A stretch of DNA of 64,000 bases from assembly GCA_018380885.1 (NCBI GenBank), contig JAGZSY010000001.1:124001-188000 (forward strand). Reading direction: 5' to 3'. Positions 20,856 through 31,174 of the stretch are shown here, in pieces. This DNA comes from Enterocloster asparagiformis. GTDB lineage: Bacteria > Bacillota > Clostridia > Lachnospirales > Lachnospiraceae. The notes under the pieces were generated by a model that had not been told where the DNA came from, ran no database searches, and saw nothing but the letters and a program-made list of their open reading frames with translations. Position numbers and translations under genes: made by a program. The number at the start of each line of letters is the position of its first letter. Within the stretch, counting starts at the first letter, position 1.

Positions 20856-20967
20856 GAACGCAATGGGCCGCCGGCTCCGCTCAGAGGCGGCGCGGGGGAA
20901 TGGACCGGGCCTGCGGCCGGGGCGCGGTTTTGCCGGCTGCGGTGCGAACGGCCAGGAAAGAGGAAAT

Positions 20968-23202
<2,235 letters not shown>

Positions 23203-23216
23203 GGAGGAACTTTACA

Positions 23217-23684
23217 ATGGGGAAGGAAAGTATCAAGCTGGTAGCAAACAACAAGAAAGCCTACCACGACTATTTTATCGACGATAAATACGAGGCCGGT
23301 ATCGAGCTGTTCGGCACGGAGGTGAAATCCATCCGCATGGGCAAGTGCAGCGTCAAGGAGGCTTTTGTCAAGATCGACAAGGGAGAGGTGTACATCTACG
23401 GCATGCACATCAGCCCCTACGAGAAGGGCAACATCTTCAACAAGGATCCCCTGCGGGTGCGAAAGCTCCTGCTTCACCGCAGCGAGATCATGAAGCTGAA
23501 CGGCAAGATCACCCAGAAGGGATACACCCTGGTGCCGCTGCAGGTGTATTTTAAGGGCAGTCTGGTGAAGGTGGAGATCGGCCTGGCCCGGGGCAAGAAG
23601 CTCTACGACAAGCGGGCCGACCTGGCCAAGAAGGACCAGCGCCGGGAGCTGGAGAAGGATTTCAAGGTGAAGAATCTGTATTGA
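23217..23684 (+). CDS. smpB: SsrA-binding protein SmpB
   Basis: tmRNA-binding protein needed for trans-translation rescue of stalled ribosomes. 155 residues of normal length, with [29 protein letters not shown] and the basic C-terminal tail ([19 protein letters not shown] split by family convention). It has AAGGAGG upstream and is co-transcribed with rnr. No tmRNA gene is seen nearby. Confidence 0.97.
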   Translation: MGKESIKLVANNKKAYHDYFIDDKYEAGIELFGTEVKSIRMGKCSVKEAFVKIDKGEVYIYGMHISPYEKGNIFNKDPLRVRKLLLHRSEIMKLNGKITQKGYTLVPLQVYFKGSLVKVEIGLARGKKLYDKRADLAKKDQRRELEKDFKVKNLY

Positions 23685-23688
23685 CGGA

Positions 23689-23782
23689 AGAGGTTTGGCC
23701 GGCGCGCACCAGCGCGCCGGCCAAACCTCTGCGCAATTTAAAATGGCAGAGCCGGTTCCGGCCCTGCCATTTTAAATTGCGC
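23689..23782. repeat. Two long hairpins between convergent smpB and XRE genes
   Basis: Perfect 19-bp inverted repeat at 23689-23707/23712-23730 (loop ACCA), followed at once by a second 19-bp repeat at 23731-23749/23764-23782 whose loop holds a GCCGG/CCGGC stem. Neither has a clear T-run. They sit between convergent genes, so a bidirectional transcription barrier or mRNA 3'-end protection is plausible. Their build resembles the 8831-8941 cluster. Confidence 0.75.
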
Positions 23783-23792
23783 CCCCGCGGGC

Positions 23793-24500
23793 TTACGTGA
23801 CGGCCAGCATATTGTAAAGCTTCAGCAGCCGGATGTCCTCCTTCGATATTTTCAGCCTTCTGGACAGGTCGGGGTCCTCCTTGAGGATTTCCCTGGAAAA
23901 CAGCATTTTTGTGGCGATGGGCATCATGGGGCGGGAGGAGAAGCCGTTCCACAGCCCCCATTTCGTGTCCGCATCCAGGTAGGAGGCCAGAATCTGGACG
24001 CTGGCCTTTTCCATTGGGGTGTCCCTGTTGGTGAGGACGATATTGGTGATGGCGTCAAAGTGCTCAATATAGCCCCAGTAGGTGTTTTCGCAAATCTGGT
24101 ATTTGCCGTAGTCGGAAAAATTCATGTACATCATAAGCTTGTATTGGTTCTGCTCCGTCTTTGAGAGCACGTCAAAACGGCAGCGGATGATCTGGTTGCT
24201 TCTCCCGTCGAACAGGTAGGAGAAAAAATGGGATACGCCGTTAAAAAATGCCGGGTGGCTGGGCGAGGCCGAGATGGGGACCCTGTCGGGCGGACAGTAC
24301 AATAGCTGCTCCACGTGCACGTTCAGGGCGGCGGCCAGCTCGTACAACGTCTCCACATCCACGGCGATCTCGCCCCGTTCATATTTCGAGATGGTGGCCT
24401 TGCTCTTGCAGATAATTTTCGACATATCCTCCAGGGTCATATGCCTCATTTTCCTGAAATCCCGGATATGCTTTCCGATCTCGGCCATTGTCCCGCTCAT
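23793..24500 (-). CDS. XRE-family transcriptional regulator
   Basis: 235-residue protein with an N-terminal HTH_3 domain (about residues 6-62: IGKHIRDFRKMRHMTLEDMSKIICKSKATISKYERG) described here in parts, and a C-terminal domain of unknown function that could sense a ligand. Start ATG 24500 follows AGGACAACAG; an upstream extension to 24596 lacks a site. It is transcribed away from the MalY/PatB-type lyase gene, sharing a 240-base intergenic region, so it is likely the local regulator of that enzyme. Confidence 0.85.
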   Translation of the reverse strand: MSGTMAEIGKHIRDFRKMRHMTLEDMSKIICKSKATISKYERGEIAVDVETLYELAAALNVHVEQLLYCPPDRVPISASPSHPAFFNGVSHFFSYLFDGRSNQIIRCRFDVLSKTEQNQYKLMMYMNFSDYGKYQICENTYWGYIEHFDAITNIVLTNRDTPMEKASVQILASYLDADTKWGLWNGFSSRPMMPIATKMLFSREILKEDPDLSRRLKISKEDIRLLKLYNMLAVT

Positions 24501-24610
24501 CTGTTGTCCTCCATAAAAGTTTCCTGAAAGTATAATTTTCCACGAAATTTCCCGATTTTTTCTTGTATACAAAAATTCTAGCATATATGATTTCAAAATT
24601 CAATTTCAGG

Positions 24611-24684
24611 GAAAAAAATTGCAAATTTTTCTACTCAGACGAAAAATACCTCCCTTTGACCGGGTTCTGTTTTGCTGTTAAGAT
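24611..24684 (+). promoter_or_regulatory. Promoter of the C-S lyase with an upstream A/T palindrome
   Basis: TTGACC (24656-24661), 17-base spacer, TAAGAT (24679-24684). An imperfect palindrome GAAAAA..TTGCAA.TTTTTC lies at 24611-24631, between the two divergent genes, and is a candidate operator for the XRE regulator. Confidence 0.55.
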
Positions 24685-24739
24685 AGCATCATGAAGCGTG
24701 GGCTGCGCAAAAACAAAACAGAAGGAGGAGTGATTGTGT

Positions 24740-25963
24740 ATGTATAATTTTGATGAGATAATCGACAGAACGCACACCAACGCCATGAATACCGATGGTT
24801 TCCGGGATTATATCTTTCACGCGGACGAGACCATGACCTTTCCCTACAGGGATGAGGAGTTTATCAGGATGTGGGTGGCGGATATGGAGTTCGCCACGCC
24901 GGACGTTGTGATCGAGGGCATGAGAGAGCGTCTGGACAAGCGGATTTTCGGCTACACCAGAGTATTTGAGAAGCGCTATTACGACGCGTTTTCCGCCTGG
25001 TGCCGGAGGCGCTACGGATGGGATTTCGACCGCGGGGAGCTGGTGATGTCCAACGGCGTTATCCCGGCCCTCTATGAGCTGGTGGAGTACATCTGCAAGC
25101 CGGAGGAGAAGGTTCTGTTCATGACCCCGTCCTACGCGTATTTTAAATATGCCGCGGATTTCAACAAGCGGGACTATGTCTGCTCGGATTTGATCTGTAC
25201 CGACGGATACTATTCCGTTGATTTTGAAGATTTCGCAAAGAAGGCCGCGGATGAGAAAACCACCTTGTTCATTCTCTGCAATCCCCACAACCCCAGCGGC
25301 CGGGTCTGGAAGCAGGAGGAGTTGGAGCGGATGGCCGGGATCATTGAGAAGAACCGCCTGTGGGTGATTTCCGACGAGATTCACTGCGACTTACTCCGCC
25401 TGAACCAGAAACACATCCCCCTGGGAAAGGTGATGCCGGATTACGGCCGGCTGATCACGGCCATGGCGCCCAGCAAGACCTTCAATCTGGCCGGAATGAT
25501 GATTTCCAACGTGATCATCCGGGACGAGGGTCTGAGGAAGGTCTGGCTTGACCGTCATTACAATTTCGACAACCCCTTAAGCATTGCCGCCGCCCAGGCC
25601 GCCTACGAGAAGGGGGAGCAGTGGCTGGAGGAGCTGCGGGCTTATCTGGATGAAAATTTCCGCTTTACGGGAGCGTATCTGAAGGAATATCTGCCCAGGG
25701 CGGGATATCGGATTTCCGAGGCCACCTATCTGGCCTGGGTCGACCTGAACGCGTACTTCGAGCCGGACGAGCAGCTTCCGCTGTTCTTCGCTTACCGGGC
25801 CGGGGTTCTCCTGGAGGGCGGAAATATGTTTGTGCAGAATTCCGACGGCTTTATCCGTCTCAACCTGGCCTGCCCCAGGGCGGTTCTTACCGAGGGCTTA
25901 AAGCGAATCTGCGAGGCGGTCAACACCAGGCATGGGGAGAAGTATTTGGGAGAAAGCAGCTGA
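24740..25963 (+). CDS. MalY/PatB-type PLP-dependent C-S lyase (cystathionine beta-lyase)
   Basis: Fold-type I PLP enzyme. The 407-residue protein matches the MalY/PatB group: MWVADMEFATPDVV at the N-terminus, LCNPHNPSGRVW, the PLP-contacting VISDEIHCDL, and the Schiff-base Lys in APSKTFNLAG. These enzymes cleave cystathionine, cysteine or other S-conjugates by beta-elimination; aminotransferase activity is the alternative. ATG 24740 is chosen since GAAGGAGGAG is 9 bases upstream. It lies divergent from an XRE regulator. Confidence 0.88.
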   Translation: MYNFDEIIDRTHTNAMNTDGFRDYIFHADETMTFPYRDEEFIRMWVADMEFATPDVVIEGMRERLDKRIFGYTRVFEKRYYDAFSAWCRRRYGWDFDRGELVMSNGVIPALYELVEYICKPEEKVLFMTPSYAYFKYAADFNKRDYVCSDLICTDGYYSVDFEDFAKKAADEKTTLFILCNPHNPSGRVWKQEELERMAGIIEKNRLWVISDEIHCDLLRLNQKHIPLGKVMPDYGRLITAMAPSKTFNLAGMMISNVIIRDEGLRKVWLDRHYNFDNPLSIAAAQAAYEKGEQWLEELRAYLDENFRFTGAYLKEYLPRAGYRISEATYLAWVDLNAYFEPDEQLPLFFAYRAGVLLEGGNMFVQNSDGFIRLNLACPRAVLTEGLKRICEAVNTRHGEKYLGESS

Positions 25964-25965
25964 TC

Positions 25966-26231
25966 ATCCCTGCCAGGACACGCTGTACGCCATGATAAAG
26001 CTGAAGGAAAAGGGGGCGCTGATTGATTTCCAGAATATTTCCGCCTTTTCCGGCGTTTAAGCTGTTTTTACAGAAGCGGGAAAATGCCCTGGTTTTTGAA
26101 CCGATCAAGCAGGAGGGAAAATCGGACTTCCGTTCTTTATTCTGGAGGACGGGAACGAGACGTTCGACCTGGAGTTTGTTTTGAAAAGGCTGGACCAGGC
26201 GTCCGGCAACAGCAGCGCCGCGTGCGGCTGA
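25966..26231 (+). pseudogene. Decayed glutaredoxin-like gene
   Basis: No long frame is open here, but translation in successive frames gives a coherent protein: PCQDTLYAMIKLKEKG and ALIDFQNISAFSG, then after a frame change LKLFLQKRENALVFEPIKQEG, then after a second change KIGLPFFILEDGNETFDLEF, ending at TGA 26229. This matches small glutaredoxin-related proteins of Clostridia, whose N-terminus has a CxDT active site. The start and at least two frames are lost, so it is non-functional unless the assembly is wrong. It directly follows the C-S lyase gene. The remaining stretch to 26402 holds a GC-rich inverted repeat near 26253-26283 and the leader of the next gene. Confidence 0.6.
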
Positions 26232-26402
26232 GGCTGGGACAGGGGGAGGTTCGCCGGCCGGATTTGAAAGATTTGGCCGGCGGACTTCCCCCATATTGAT
26301 TGTTTAAGAATTGACAGGTTTGTTAATCGTTTAATTTGCACAAGATACATTGACTTTACCCTGTACATTTAGTATGATTTGATTAAGGAAGGAGGCCAAA
26401 AT

Positions 26403-26786
26403 ATGACAAGAAACAGTGATTTGCCGCTTCTGCTCCTGGACAACAGCAGCATGATGACTGCCATCAACCAGGGCGAATACAAATGTACGAATTTGAGCTT
26501 TGAGGAGGCGAGATCGATTCTGGAGATGTACGGGGACGACGTGATCCGCGGTTTTACCAACCCGTCCATTGAGACGATTATCTTCGAGCATCTCGGCATC
26601 AGCAGCCGTCATTACCCGTACAGGAGTATCCGCAATATGCGGCCCAACCAGGACGCCATTGCATTCAAGCTTTATGTGACACCGTCGGAGACACAGCCCA
26701 TTATCGAAGTAGAGGGCGTGGAGGCTAAAAAGATCCAGAATGTGTATGTATACTGTCAGTTTATTAACCGGAAACCGGAAGCATGA
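26403..26786 (+). CDS. DUF1874 / STIV-B116-like small protein
   Basis: 127-residue protein with AAGGAGGCC upstream of ATG 26403. The architecture LLLLDNSS...INQGEYKCTNLSFEEARSIL, then a helix SIETIIFEHLGI, then DAIAFKLYVTPS and a C-terminal strand NVYVYCQFINR resembles the DUF1874 family (archaeal virus B116 fold). That family includes AcrIII-1/Crn2 ring nucleases that cleave cyclic tetra-adenylate using a conserved His in a GH-D-S/T motif. Here the corresponding stretch reads RGFTNPSIET, without that His, so ring-nuclease activity is doubtful. The assignment rests on pattern recognition only. Confidence 0.5.
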   Translation: MTRNSDLPLLLLDNSSMMTAINQGEYKCTNLSFEEARSILEMYGDDVIRGFTNPSIETIIFEHLGISSRHYPYRSIRNMRPNQDAIAFKLYVTPSETQPIIEVEGVEAKKIQNVYVYCQFINRKPEA

Positions 26787-26813
26787 TCGGGAAGCTCATA
26801 GCCGTCTGCCGTA

Positions 26814-26866
26814 ATCCCCCGGCCGCAGGAGACATGGTCGCCGCGCCGGGGGATTTGTGTTTTTAT
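26814..26866 (+). terminator. Terminator after the DUF1874-like gene
   Basis: AATCCCCCGGC (26814-26824) pairs with GCCGGGGGATT (26846-26856), followed by TGTGTTTTT. Confidence 0.75.
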
Positions 26867-26872
26867 AGGACG

Positions 26873-27658
26873 CTACTGTGCGTTCTGCTGTAAATTGTCC
26901 AGGATTTCCTTCATCTGGGAGATTTCTTCCTCCTGCTGCTCAATGATGCCGTTGGCCAGCTGGGTTACCTCCTCCTCGTCCGTGTATTCCAGGATGGATC
27001 GGGCCATATCCACAGCCATCTGGTGGTGCATCATCATGCCCTCGGCAAAGGCCTGGTCCACGGAGTCCGGGGTGGAGTCCGTCATGTGGTGGCCGTGAGC
27101 GCCGTCCTCGAACATTTTCTCATATTCCTGGCGGTAGGCTTTGGCCTGATCCTCGTTGTGGCTGCCATTTTCCTTTAAGTCGCCGGCCATTTTTTCCATC
27201 TGGTCGATCTCCTCTTTTTGGACTTCGATGATGTTTTGCGCCATCTCCTTGAGCTCTCTGTTCTCCCCGCCATATTTGAGATAGGATTCCGCCATCTCGA
27301 TGGCCGCCTGGTGGTGGGGGATCATGCCGGTGAGAAAGTCCACGGCTGCGCTGCCGGACTCGGGGATGTCCTGCATTCCGGCCATCATGTCGTTCATCTG
27401 CCGGTCCTGATCCGCCATGTAGCGGCTTAAGTTCTGGTCTGCAAAGGCGTCGTGGCCGTCCATGCTGTGGCCGCTGTGGTCCGCGGCGGATTCAGTTGTT
27501 TCTGCGGCCGTGCTGCTGTCCGCAGGGGCGTCGGTGGACTGGGCGGTGGTGTTCTGGCTGTCGTTTCCCGGGTTGCCGGCGGAGAACATGATCCAAATCA
27601 GCAGCAGCGCCAGCACCACGATGGCTCCAATGGCCCAGTATCTTGAATTTTTGTTCAT
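26873..27658 (-). CDS. Membrane-anchored DUF305 protein with two repeats
   Basis: 261-residue protein with an N-terminal membrane anchor (about 8-26), a low-complexity Ser/Thr/Ala linker and two DUF305 four-helix units: FLTGMIPHHQAAIEMAESYL and FAEGMMMHHQMAVDMARSIL. The paired HH and Met-rich faces suggest extracytoplasmic metal binding, often copper or silver in this family. The function is not experimentally settled for the group. The start is ATG 27658. It is a single gene, convergent with the DUF1874-like gene. Confidence 0.88.
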   Translation of the reverse strand: MNKNSRYWAIGAIVVLALLLIWIMFSAGNPGNDSQNTTAQSTDAPADSSTAAETTESAADHSGHSMDGHDAFADQNLSRYMADQDRQMNDMMAGMQDIPESGSAAVDFLTGMIPHHQAAIEMAESYLKYGGENRELKEMAQNIIEVQKEEIDQMEKMAGDLKENGSHNEDQAKAYRQEYEKMFEDGAHGHHMTDSTPDSVDQAFAEGMMMHHQMAVDMARSILEYTDEEEVTQLANGIIEQQEEEISQMKEILDNLQQNAQ

Positions 27659-27783
27659 AATACATTTTCCCTTCTATGATTGAAATGATTATTTGTATGG
27701 GAATAGTATTGGGAGTAATTAACATTTTCATACATGGAAGATATGGAAGGGAGAAGGCTTTTTGGGCGGCGGACGGTTGCGGA

Positions 27784-27818
27784 CAACAAAAAAACAACCG
27801 GTAAATACCGATTGTTTC
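27784..27818 (-). terminator. Terminator of tRNA-Glu
   Basis: On the minus strand, AACAATCGGTA pairs with ACCGGTTGTT around TTT and is followed by T8. Confidence 0.85.
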
Positions 27819-27824
27819 CTGTAG

Positions 27825-27896
27825 TGACCTGACCGGGAATCGAACCCGGGTTTACGCCGTGAGAGGGCGTCGTCTTAGCCGCTTGACCATCAGGCC
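27825..27896 (-). tRNA. tRNA-Glu (anticodon CTC)
   Basis: 72-nt cloverleaf on the minus strand: acceptor GGCCTGA with TCAGGTC plus discriminator A, D-arm GGTCAAGCGGCTAAGAC, anticodon stem ACGCC/GGCGT with loop CTCTCAC (anticodon CTC), and T-arm CCGGGTTCGATTCCCGG. The 3' CCA is not encoded. Confidence 0.95.
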
Positions 27897-28053
27897 GTCG
27901 TTTTTTCTGTCTCATCTCCGACAGCTCGTTTATAATACCATATGTTTTTTAGTTTGTCTATAGTTTTTTAAAAATTTTTTGAATTTTTTTATTCCGCTGC
28001 TTTCGGGGGCGGGGCGGGGATGAGAAATATATTGATAGTGCGAATAATTATTG

Positions 28054-28083
28054 TTGTCAAAATCTGCCATATTACGGTATAAT
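28054..28083 (+). promoter_or_regulatory. Promoter of the membrane GGDEF/EAL gene
   Basis: TTGTCA (28054-28059), 18-base spacer, TATAAT (28078-28083). The -10 forms the start of the first tandem repeat unit. The 331-base gap between the tRNA and this gene holds only this promoter, the tandem repeats and a ribosome binding site. Confidence 0.6.
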
Positions 28084-28183
28084 CAAGGAAACGTATTACT
28101 GGTCATCAACCTGGCGGTTGGTGACAAGGATAATCAAGGAAACGTACTGCCGGTCATGGAACCGCCAGGTTCATGGCCAGGAT
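28079..28183 (+). repeat. Tandem 51-base repeats, each with a hairpin, in the leader of the GGDEF/EAL gene
   Basis: ATAATCAAGGAAACGTA occurs at 28079 and again at 28130. Each copy is followed by a hairpin: 28102-28111/28116-28125 (loop TGGC) and about 28152-28163/28168-28178 (loop GCCA). The stem flanks differ between copies but pairing is kept. The apical 12 bases of copy 1 (AACCTGGCGGTT) are the exact reverse complement of copy 2 (AACCGCCAGGTT), so the two can also pair with each other. It does not match the c-di-GMP-I or -II riboswitch consensus. A novel cis-regulatory RNA is possible. Confidence 0.65.
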
Positions 28184-28227
28184 AATAATGACCTGACATA
28201 ACAAGGCAAGCTTAAGAGGGGGACATC

Positions 28228-30153
28228 ATGATGCATTGGTCGTTTGAGGGGGAGTATATCGCTTGTATTATTATCGTGATATTGGCGCTCTACTCCAGGG
28301 AGCGCATTTCGCATGTGGAGCAGCAGAACACGCTGTTTTATGAGTGCCTGTCCGCCTCGTTCTGTTCAATCGTCATCAACATTGCCGCGATCTGGCTGAT
28401 GGGCCGGCCGGACCGGACGCCGTACTGGCTTTTGTACTTTTTGAATATCCTGTATTTTGTCTCCATGGCCGCGGTGGAGTTTCTCATGACGCGGTATTAC
28501 CTGCTGCTGATACACAAGAACAGCAAGGACAAGAGCTGCTATTACCGGGCGGAGAAGGTGTCGGGGGGACTTCTGGTGCTGTATCTGGCCGTGGCGGCCT
28601 TCAATCTGCAAACCGGGCTTATCTTTACCCTGGAGGCGGACGGGACCTACGTCAGGGGGCCGGGCAACCGGCTGATCTACCTCCTGTTTCTGATCTACTG
28701 GCTGATGGTGCTGGTCTGTTTTGTGCGCCAGCGCCGGTATGTGGATCAGTCCATGCGCCAGGTCATGAAGCTGGCGCCGGTGATCGCCCTGTTTCTGGGC
28801 ACGTTCCAGGGGCTGTATCCCCAGATGATTATGTCGGGAACTGTGATGGCGGTGTCCCTGCTGATCCTCTTTATCAGCTTTCAGAGCCAGAAGATCCACA
28901 CCGACGATTTGACGGGGCTGTTCACCCGGGAGGTATTTTACCATCAGATGGAACAGCTGCACCAGGAAAAGCAGCCGTTTAAGACCGTGATCATCAGCGT
29001 TCACCAGTTTAAAACCGTCAATGAGAAGTACGGCACCCGGGTGGGGGACGCGTTTCTGCGCCAGATCGCGGATTATATCAAGGAGGCCAGCGGTGATGCC
29101 GTGGTGTTCCGCTACGCCGGCGTGCGCTTCGGCGTCATTTTCCAGGGCATTTCTCAGGAGGAGTTTGAAGGCTTCCTGGCAAAGGTGCGGGAGCGGTTTG
29201 AGTCCGCGTGGATTTACGAGGAGTTCTGCTGCCTGCTGCCGGTCAGCATGGCCTACATCGATCAATACTATGATATGGCGGACGTGGGCGGGCTGAGCGC
29301 CTGCCTGGACTACGCCATCGGTATCTGCAAGGAACGGGGAGGAGGGCAGTGCCTGTACTTCTCCCGGAAAATGTATCAGGACTTTCTCCGCCAGAACCAG
29401 CTGGTGGAGCTGATCAAGCGGGGCATGGAGACGGAGCAGTTCTACCTGAATTTCCAGCCGGTCTACAACTGCGTCAAGGGGAAATTCGACAGCTGCGAGG
29501 TGCTGCTGCGTCTGAAGGACGAGAAGGGGAACAACGTGTCCCCGGCGGAGTTTATCCCCCTGGCGGAAAAGCGGGGGCTGATCAACAGCCTGAGCTGGAT
29601 GGTCATCGAGATGGCCTGCCGGTTTATCCAAGACCACCCGGATTACCAGGGCTCCCTGTCCATCAATTTTTCCGTCCTGCAATTTCTGGAAGCGGACATG
29701 GTGCCGCGGATCGTATCCCTGACCCAGCGCTGCGGGGTGCGGCCGGAGCGGCTTAAGATTGAGATTACGGAGCGGATCATCGCGGAGGACACCGGGCGGG
29801 TGCTGTTTGTCATGAATCAGCTGAAACGTTCCGGCTTCGGCTTTTACCTGGACGATTTCGGCACCGGGTACTCCAGCCTGTCCTATGTGCTGACGCTGCC
29901 CTTTGAGAGCATCAAGCTGGATAAGAGCCTGGTGGACGGCATCGGAAATGAAAAGAACAGGATTCTGGTGGAGTCCATTGTCAAGTGCTTCCACGCCATC
30001 GGGGTGGAGACCATCACAGAGGGCGTGGAGAATGAAGAGCAGAGGCGCATCATGGAGGAGCTGGGCACGGACAAGATCCAGGGCTACTACTATTCCAGGC
30101 CGCTGTCCGAGGAGGAGTTTCTGGCGCTGATGCGCGCTCAGGAGGCAACGTGA
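28228..30153 (+). CDS. Membrane-bound GGDEF(degenerate)-EAL protein, probable c-di-GMP phosphodiesterase
   Basis: 641-residue protein. The N-terminal 220 residues form about seven membrane helices. The GGDEF domain (about 230-380) begins with DDLTGLFTREVFY but its active site reads YAGVRFG near residue 295, so cyclase activity is unlikely. The EAL domain (about 390-640) has EVLLRL in place of EALLRW-type residues but keeps INFSVLQF, EITERII, LDDFGTGYSS, KLDKSLVDG, ITEGVENEEQ and GYYYSRP, so c-di-GMP hydrolysis is plausible. Start ATG 28228 follows AGAGGGGGA. Its stop overlaps the start of the radical SAM gene, indicating translational coupling. Confidence 0.92.
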   Translation: MMHWSFEGEYIACIIIVILALYSRERISHVEQQNTLFYECLSASFCSIVINIAAIWLMGRPDRTPYWLLYFLNILYFVSMAAVEFLMTRYYLLLIHKNSKDKSCYYRAEKVSGGLLVLYLAVAAFNLQTGLIFTLEADGTYVRGPGNRLIYLLFLIYWLMVLVCFVRQRRYVDQSMRQVMKLAPVIALFLGTFQGLYPQMIMSGTVMAVSLLILFISFQSQKIHTDDLTGLFTREVFYHQMEQLHQEKQPFKTVIISVHQFKTVNEKYGTRVGDAFLRQIADYIKEASGDAVVFRYAGVRFGVIFQGISQEEFEGFLAKVRERFESAWIYEEFCCLLPVSMAYIDQYYDMADVGGLSACLDYAIGICKERGGGQCLYFSRKMYQDFLRQNQLVELIKRGMETEQFYLNFQPVYNCVKGKFDSCEVLLRLKDEKGNNVSPAEFIPLAEKRGLINSLSWMVIEMACRFIQDHPDYQGSLSINFSVLQFLEADMVPRIVSLTQRCGVRPERLKIEITERIIAEDTGRVLFVMNQLKRSGFGFYLDDFGTGYSSLSYVLTLPFESIKLDKSLVDGIGNEKNRILVESIVKCFHAIGVETITEGVENEEQRRIMEELGTDKIQGYYYSRPLSEEEFLALMRAQEAT

Positions 30154-31025
30154 TGCACAGAGTTAAGGCCAGAGGGCTTCTGTCCGCTGAAAATACCATG
30201 AATCTGTACCGGGGCTGCCAGCACGGCTGCATCTACTGCGATTCCCGCAGCAGGTGCTATCACATGGACCACGCCTTTGAGGATATCGAGGTGAAGGAGA
30301 ACGCGCCGGAGCTGCTGGAGCAGGCGCTGCGCCGCAAGCGGGAGAAGTGTATGATCGGCACCGGAGCCATGGGCGACCCTTACATTCCCCTGGAGCGTGA
30401 GCTGGGCCTAACCCGCAGATGCCTGGAGATCGTGGCGCGGTACGGCTTCGGCCTGGGAATCCTGACCAAGTCGGCGGATATTCTGCGGGACTTAGACCTG
30501 CTGCGCGAGATTCACCGAAACGCCAAGTGCGTGGTGCAGATGACGCTGACCACCTGCGACGAAAAGCTGTGCCGGATTCTGGAGCCGGGGGTCTCCACCA
30601 CCGGGGAGCGGGCCGAGGTGCTCTTTACCCTGCGGGATGAGGGGATTCCCACGGTGGTGTGGCTCTCGCCGCTTTTGCCCTATATCAACGACAGTGTGGA
30701 GAATCTGACCGGGATCCTGGATTACTGTATCAGGGCCGGCGTGTACGGGGTGATCTGCTTTGACATGGGCATGACCCTGCGGGAGGGGAACCGGGAATAC
30801 TATTACAGCCGGCTGGAGCGGCATTTCCCCGGACTTAAGGAGCGCTACATTCAGGAATTTGGGAATTCTTACCAGGTACCCAGCCCCAACCGGGCGCAGC
30901 TCTGGGCGGAATTTTACCGGCTGTGCGGGGAGAACGGCATTGTCACGGACATTGACCGCATTTTTACTTATCTGCGGACCTTTGAGAACCGCAATTACCA
31001 GCAAATGAAACTTGATCTGCGGTGA
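30153..31025 (+). CDS. SPL-like radical SAM protein
   Basis: 290-residue radical SAM enzyme. The cluster motif is CQHGCIYC (CxxxCxxC), preceded by MNLYRGC, which is typical of the spore-photoproduct-lyase-related family found widely outside spore formers (Rv2578c-like). MIGTGAMGDPYIPLE and the Thr/Ser-rich GILTKSADI strands fit the TIM-barrel core. Substrate unknown. ATG 30153 is preferred, 7 bases after GGAGG; it overlaps the upstream stop by one base. Confidence 0.85.
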   Translation: MHRVKARGLLSAENTMNLYRGCQHGCIYCDSRSRCYHMDHAFEDIEVKENAPELLEQALRRKREKCMIGTGAMGDPYIPLERELGLTRRCLEIVARYGFGLGILTKSADILRDLDLLREIHRNAKCVVQMTLTTCDEKLCRILEPGVSTTGERAEVLFTLRDEGIPTVVWLSPLLPYINDSVENLTGILDYCIRAGVYGVICFDMGMTLREGNREYYYSRLERHFPGLKERYIQEFGNSYQVPSPNRAQLWAEFYRLCGENGIVTDIDRIFTYLRTFENRNYQQMKLDLR

Positions 31026-31119
31026 AGCGATCACGGAACATTGTGAAAGTGCTGGGTTTGTGAGATGGTTTTTGTAAAATGTGCACAAAAATGCTAAAAA
31101 ATTTTGAGATATTCGCTAG

Positions 31120-31148
31120 TGGACTAATAAATTTTTAGGTGTTATAAT
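31120..31148 (+). promoter_or_regulatory. Promoter of the purine/molybdenum-hydroxylase operon
   Basis: TGGACT (31120-31125), 17-base spacer, TATAAT (31143-31148), immediately upstream of the riboswitch. Confidence 0.6.
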
Positions 31149-31174
31149 AATAACAACTTAATAAGTCGTTTATC

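Noticed and set aside
23685-23792. Possible tmRNA (ssrA) gene next to smpB
   Set aside because: The space is only about 100 bases and is filled by two hairpins; there is no tRNA-like end or tag-peptide reading frame.
28079-28227. Possible c-di-GMP riboswitch upstream of the GGDEF/EAL gene
   Set aside because: The conserved cores of class I and class II c-di-GMP aptamers are absent; only the tandem hairpins are present, so they were reported as an unassigned element.
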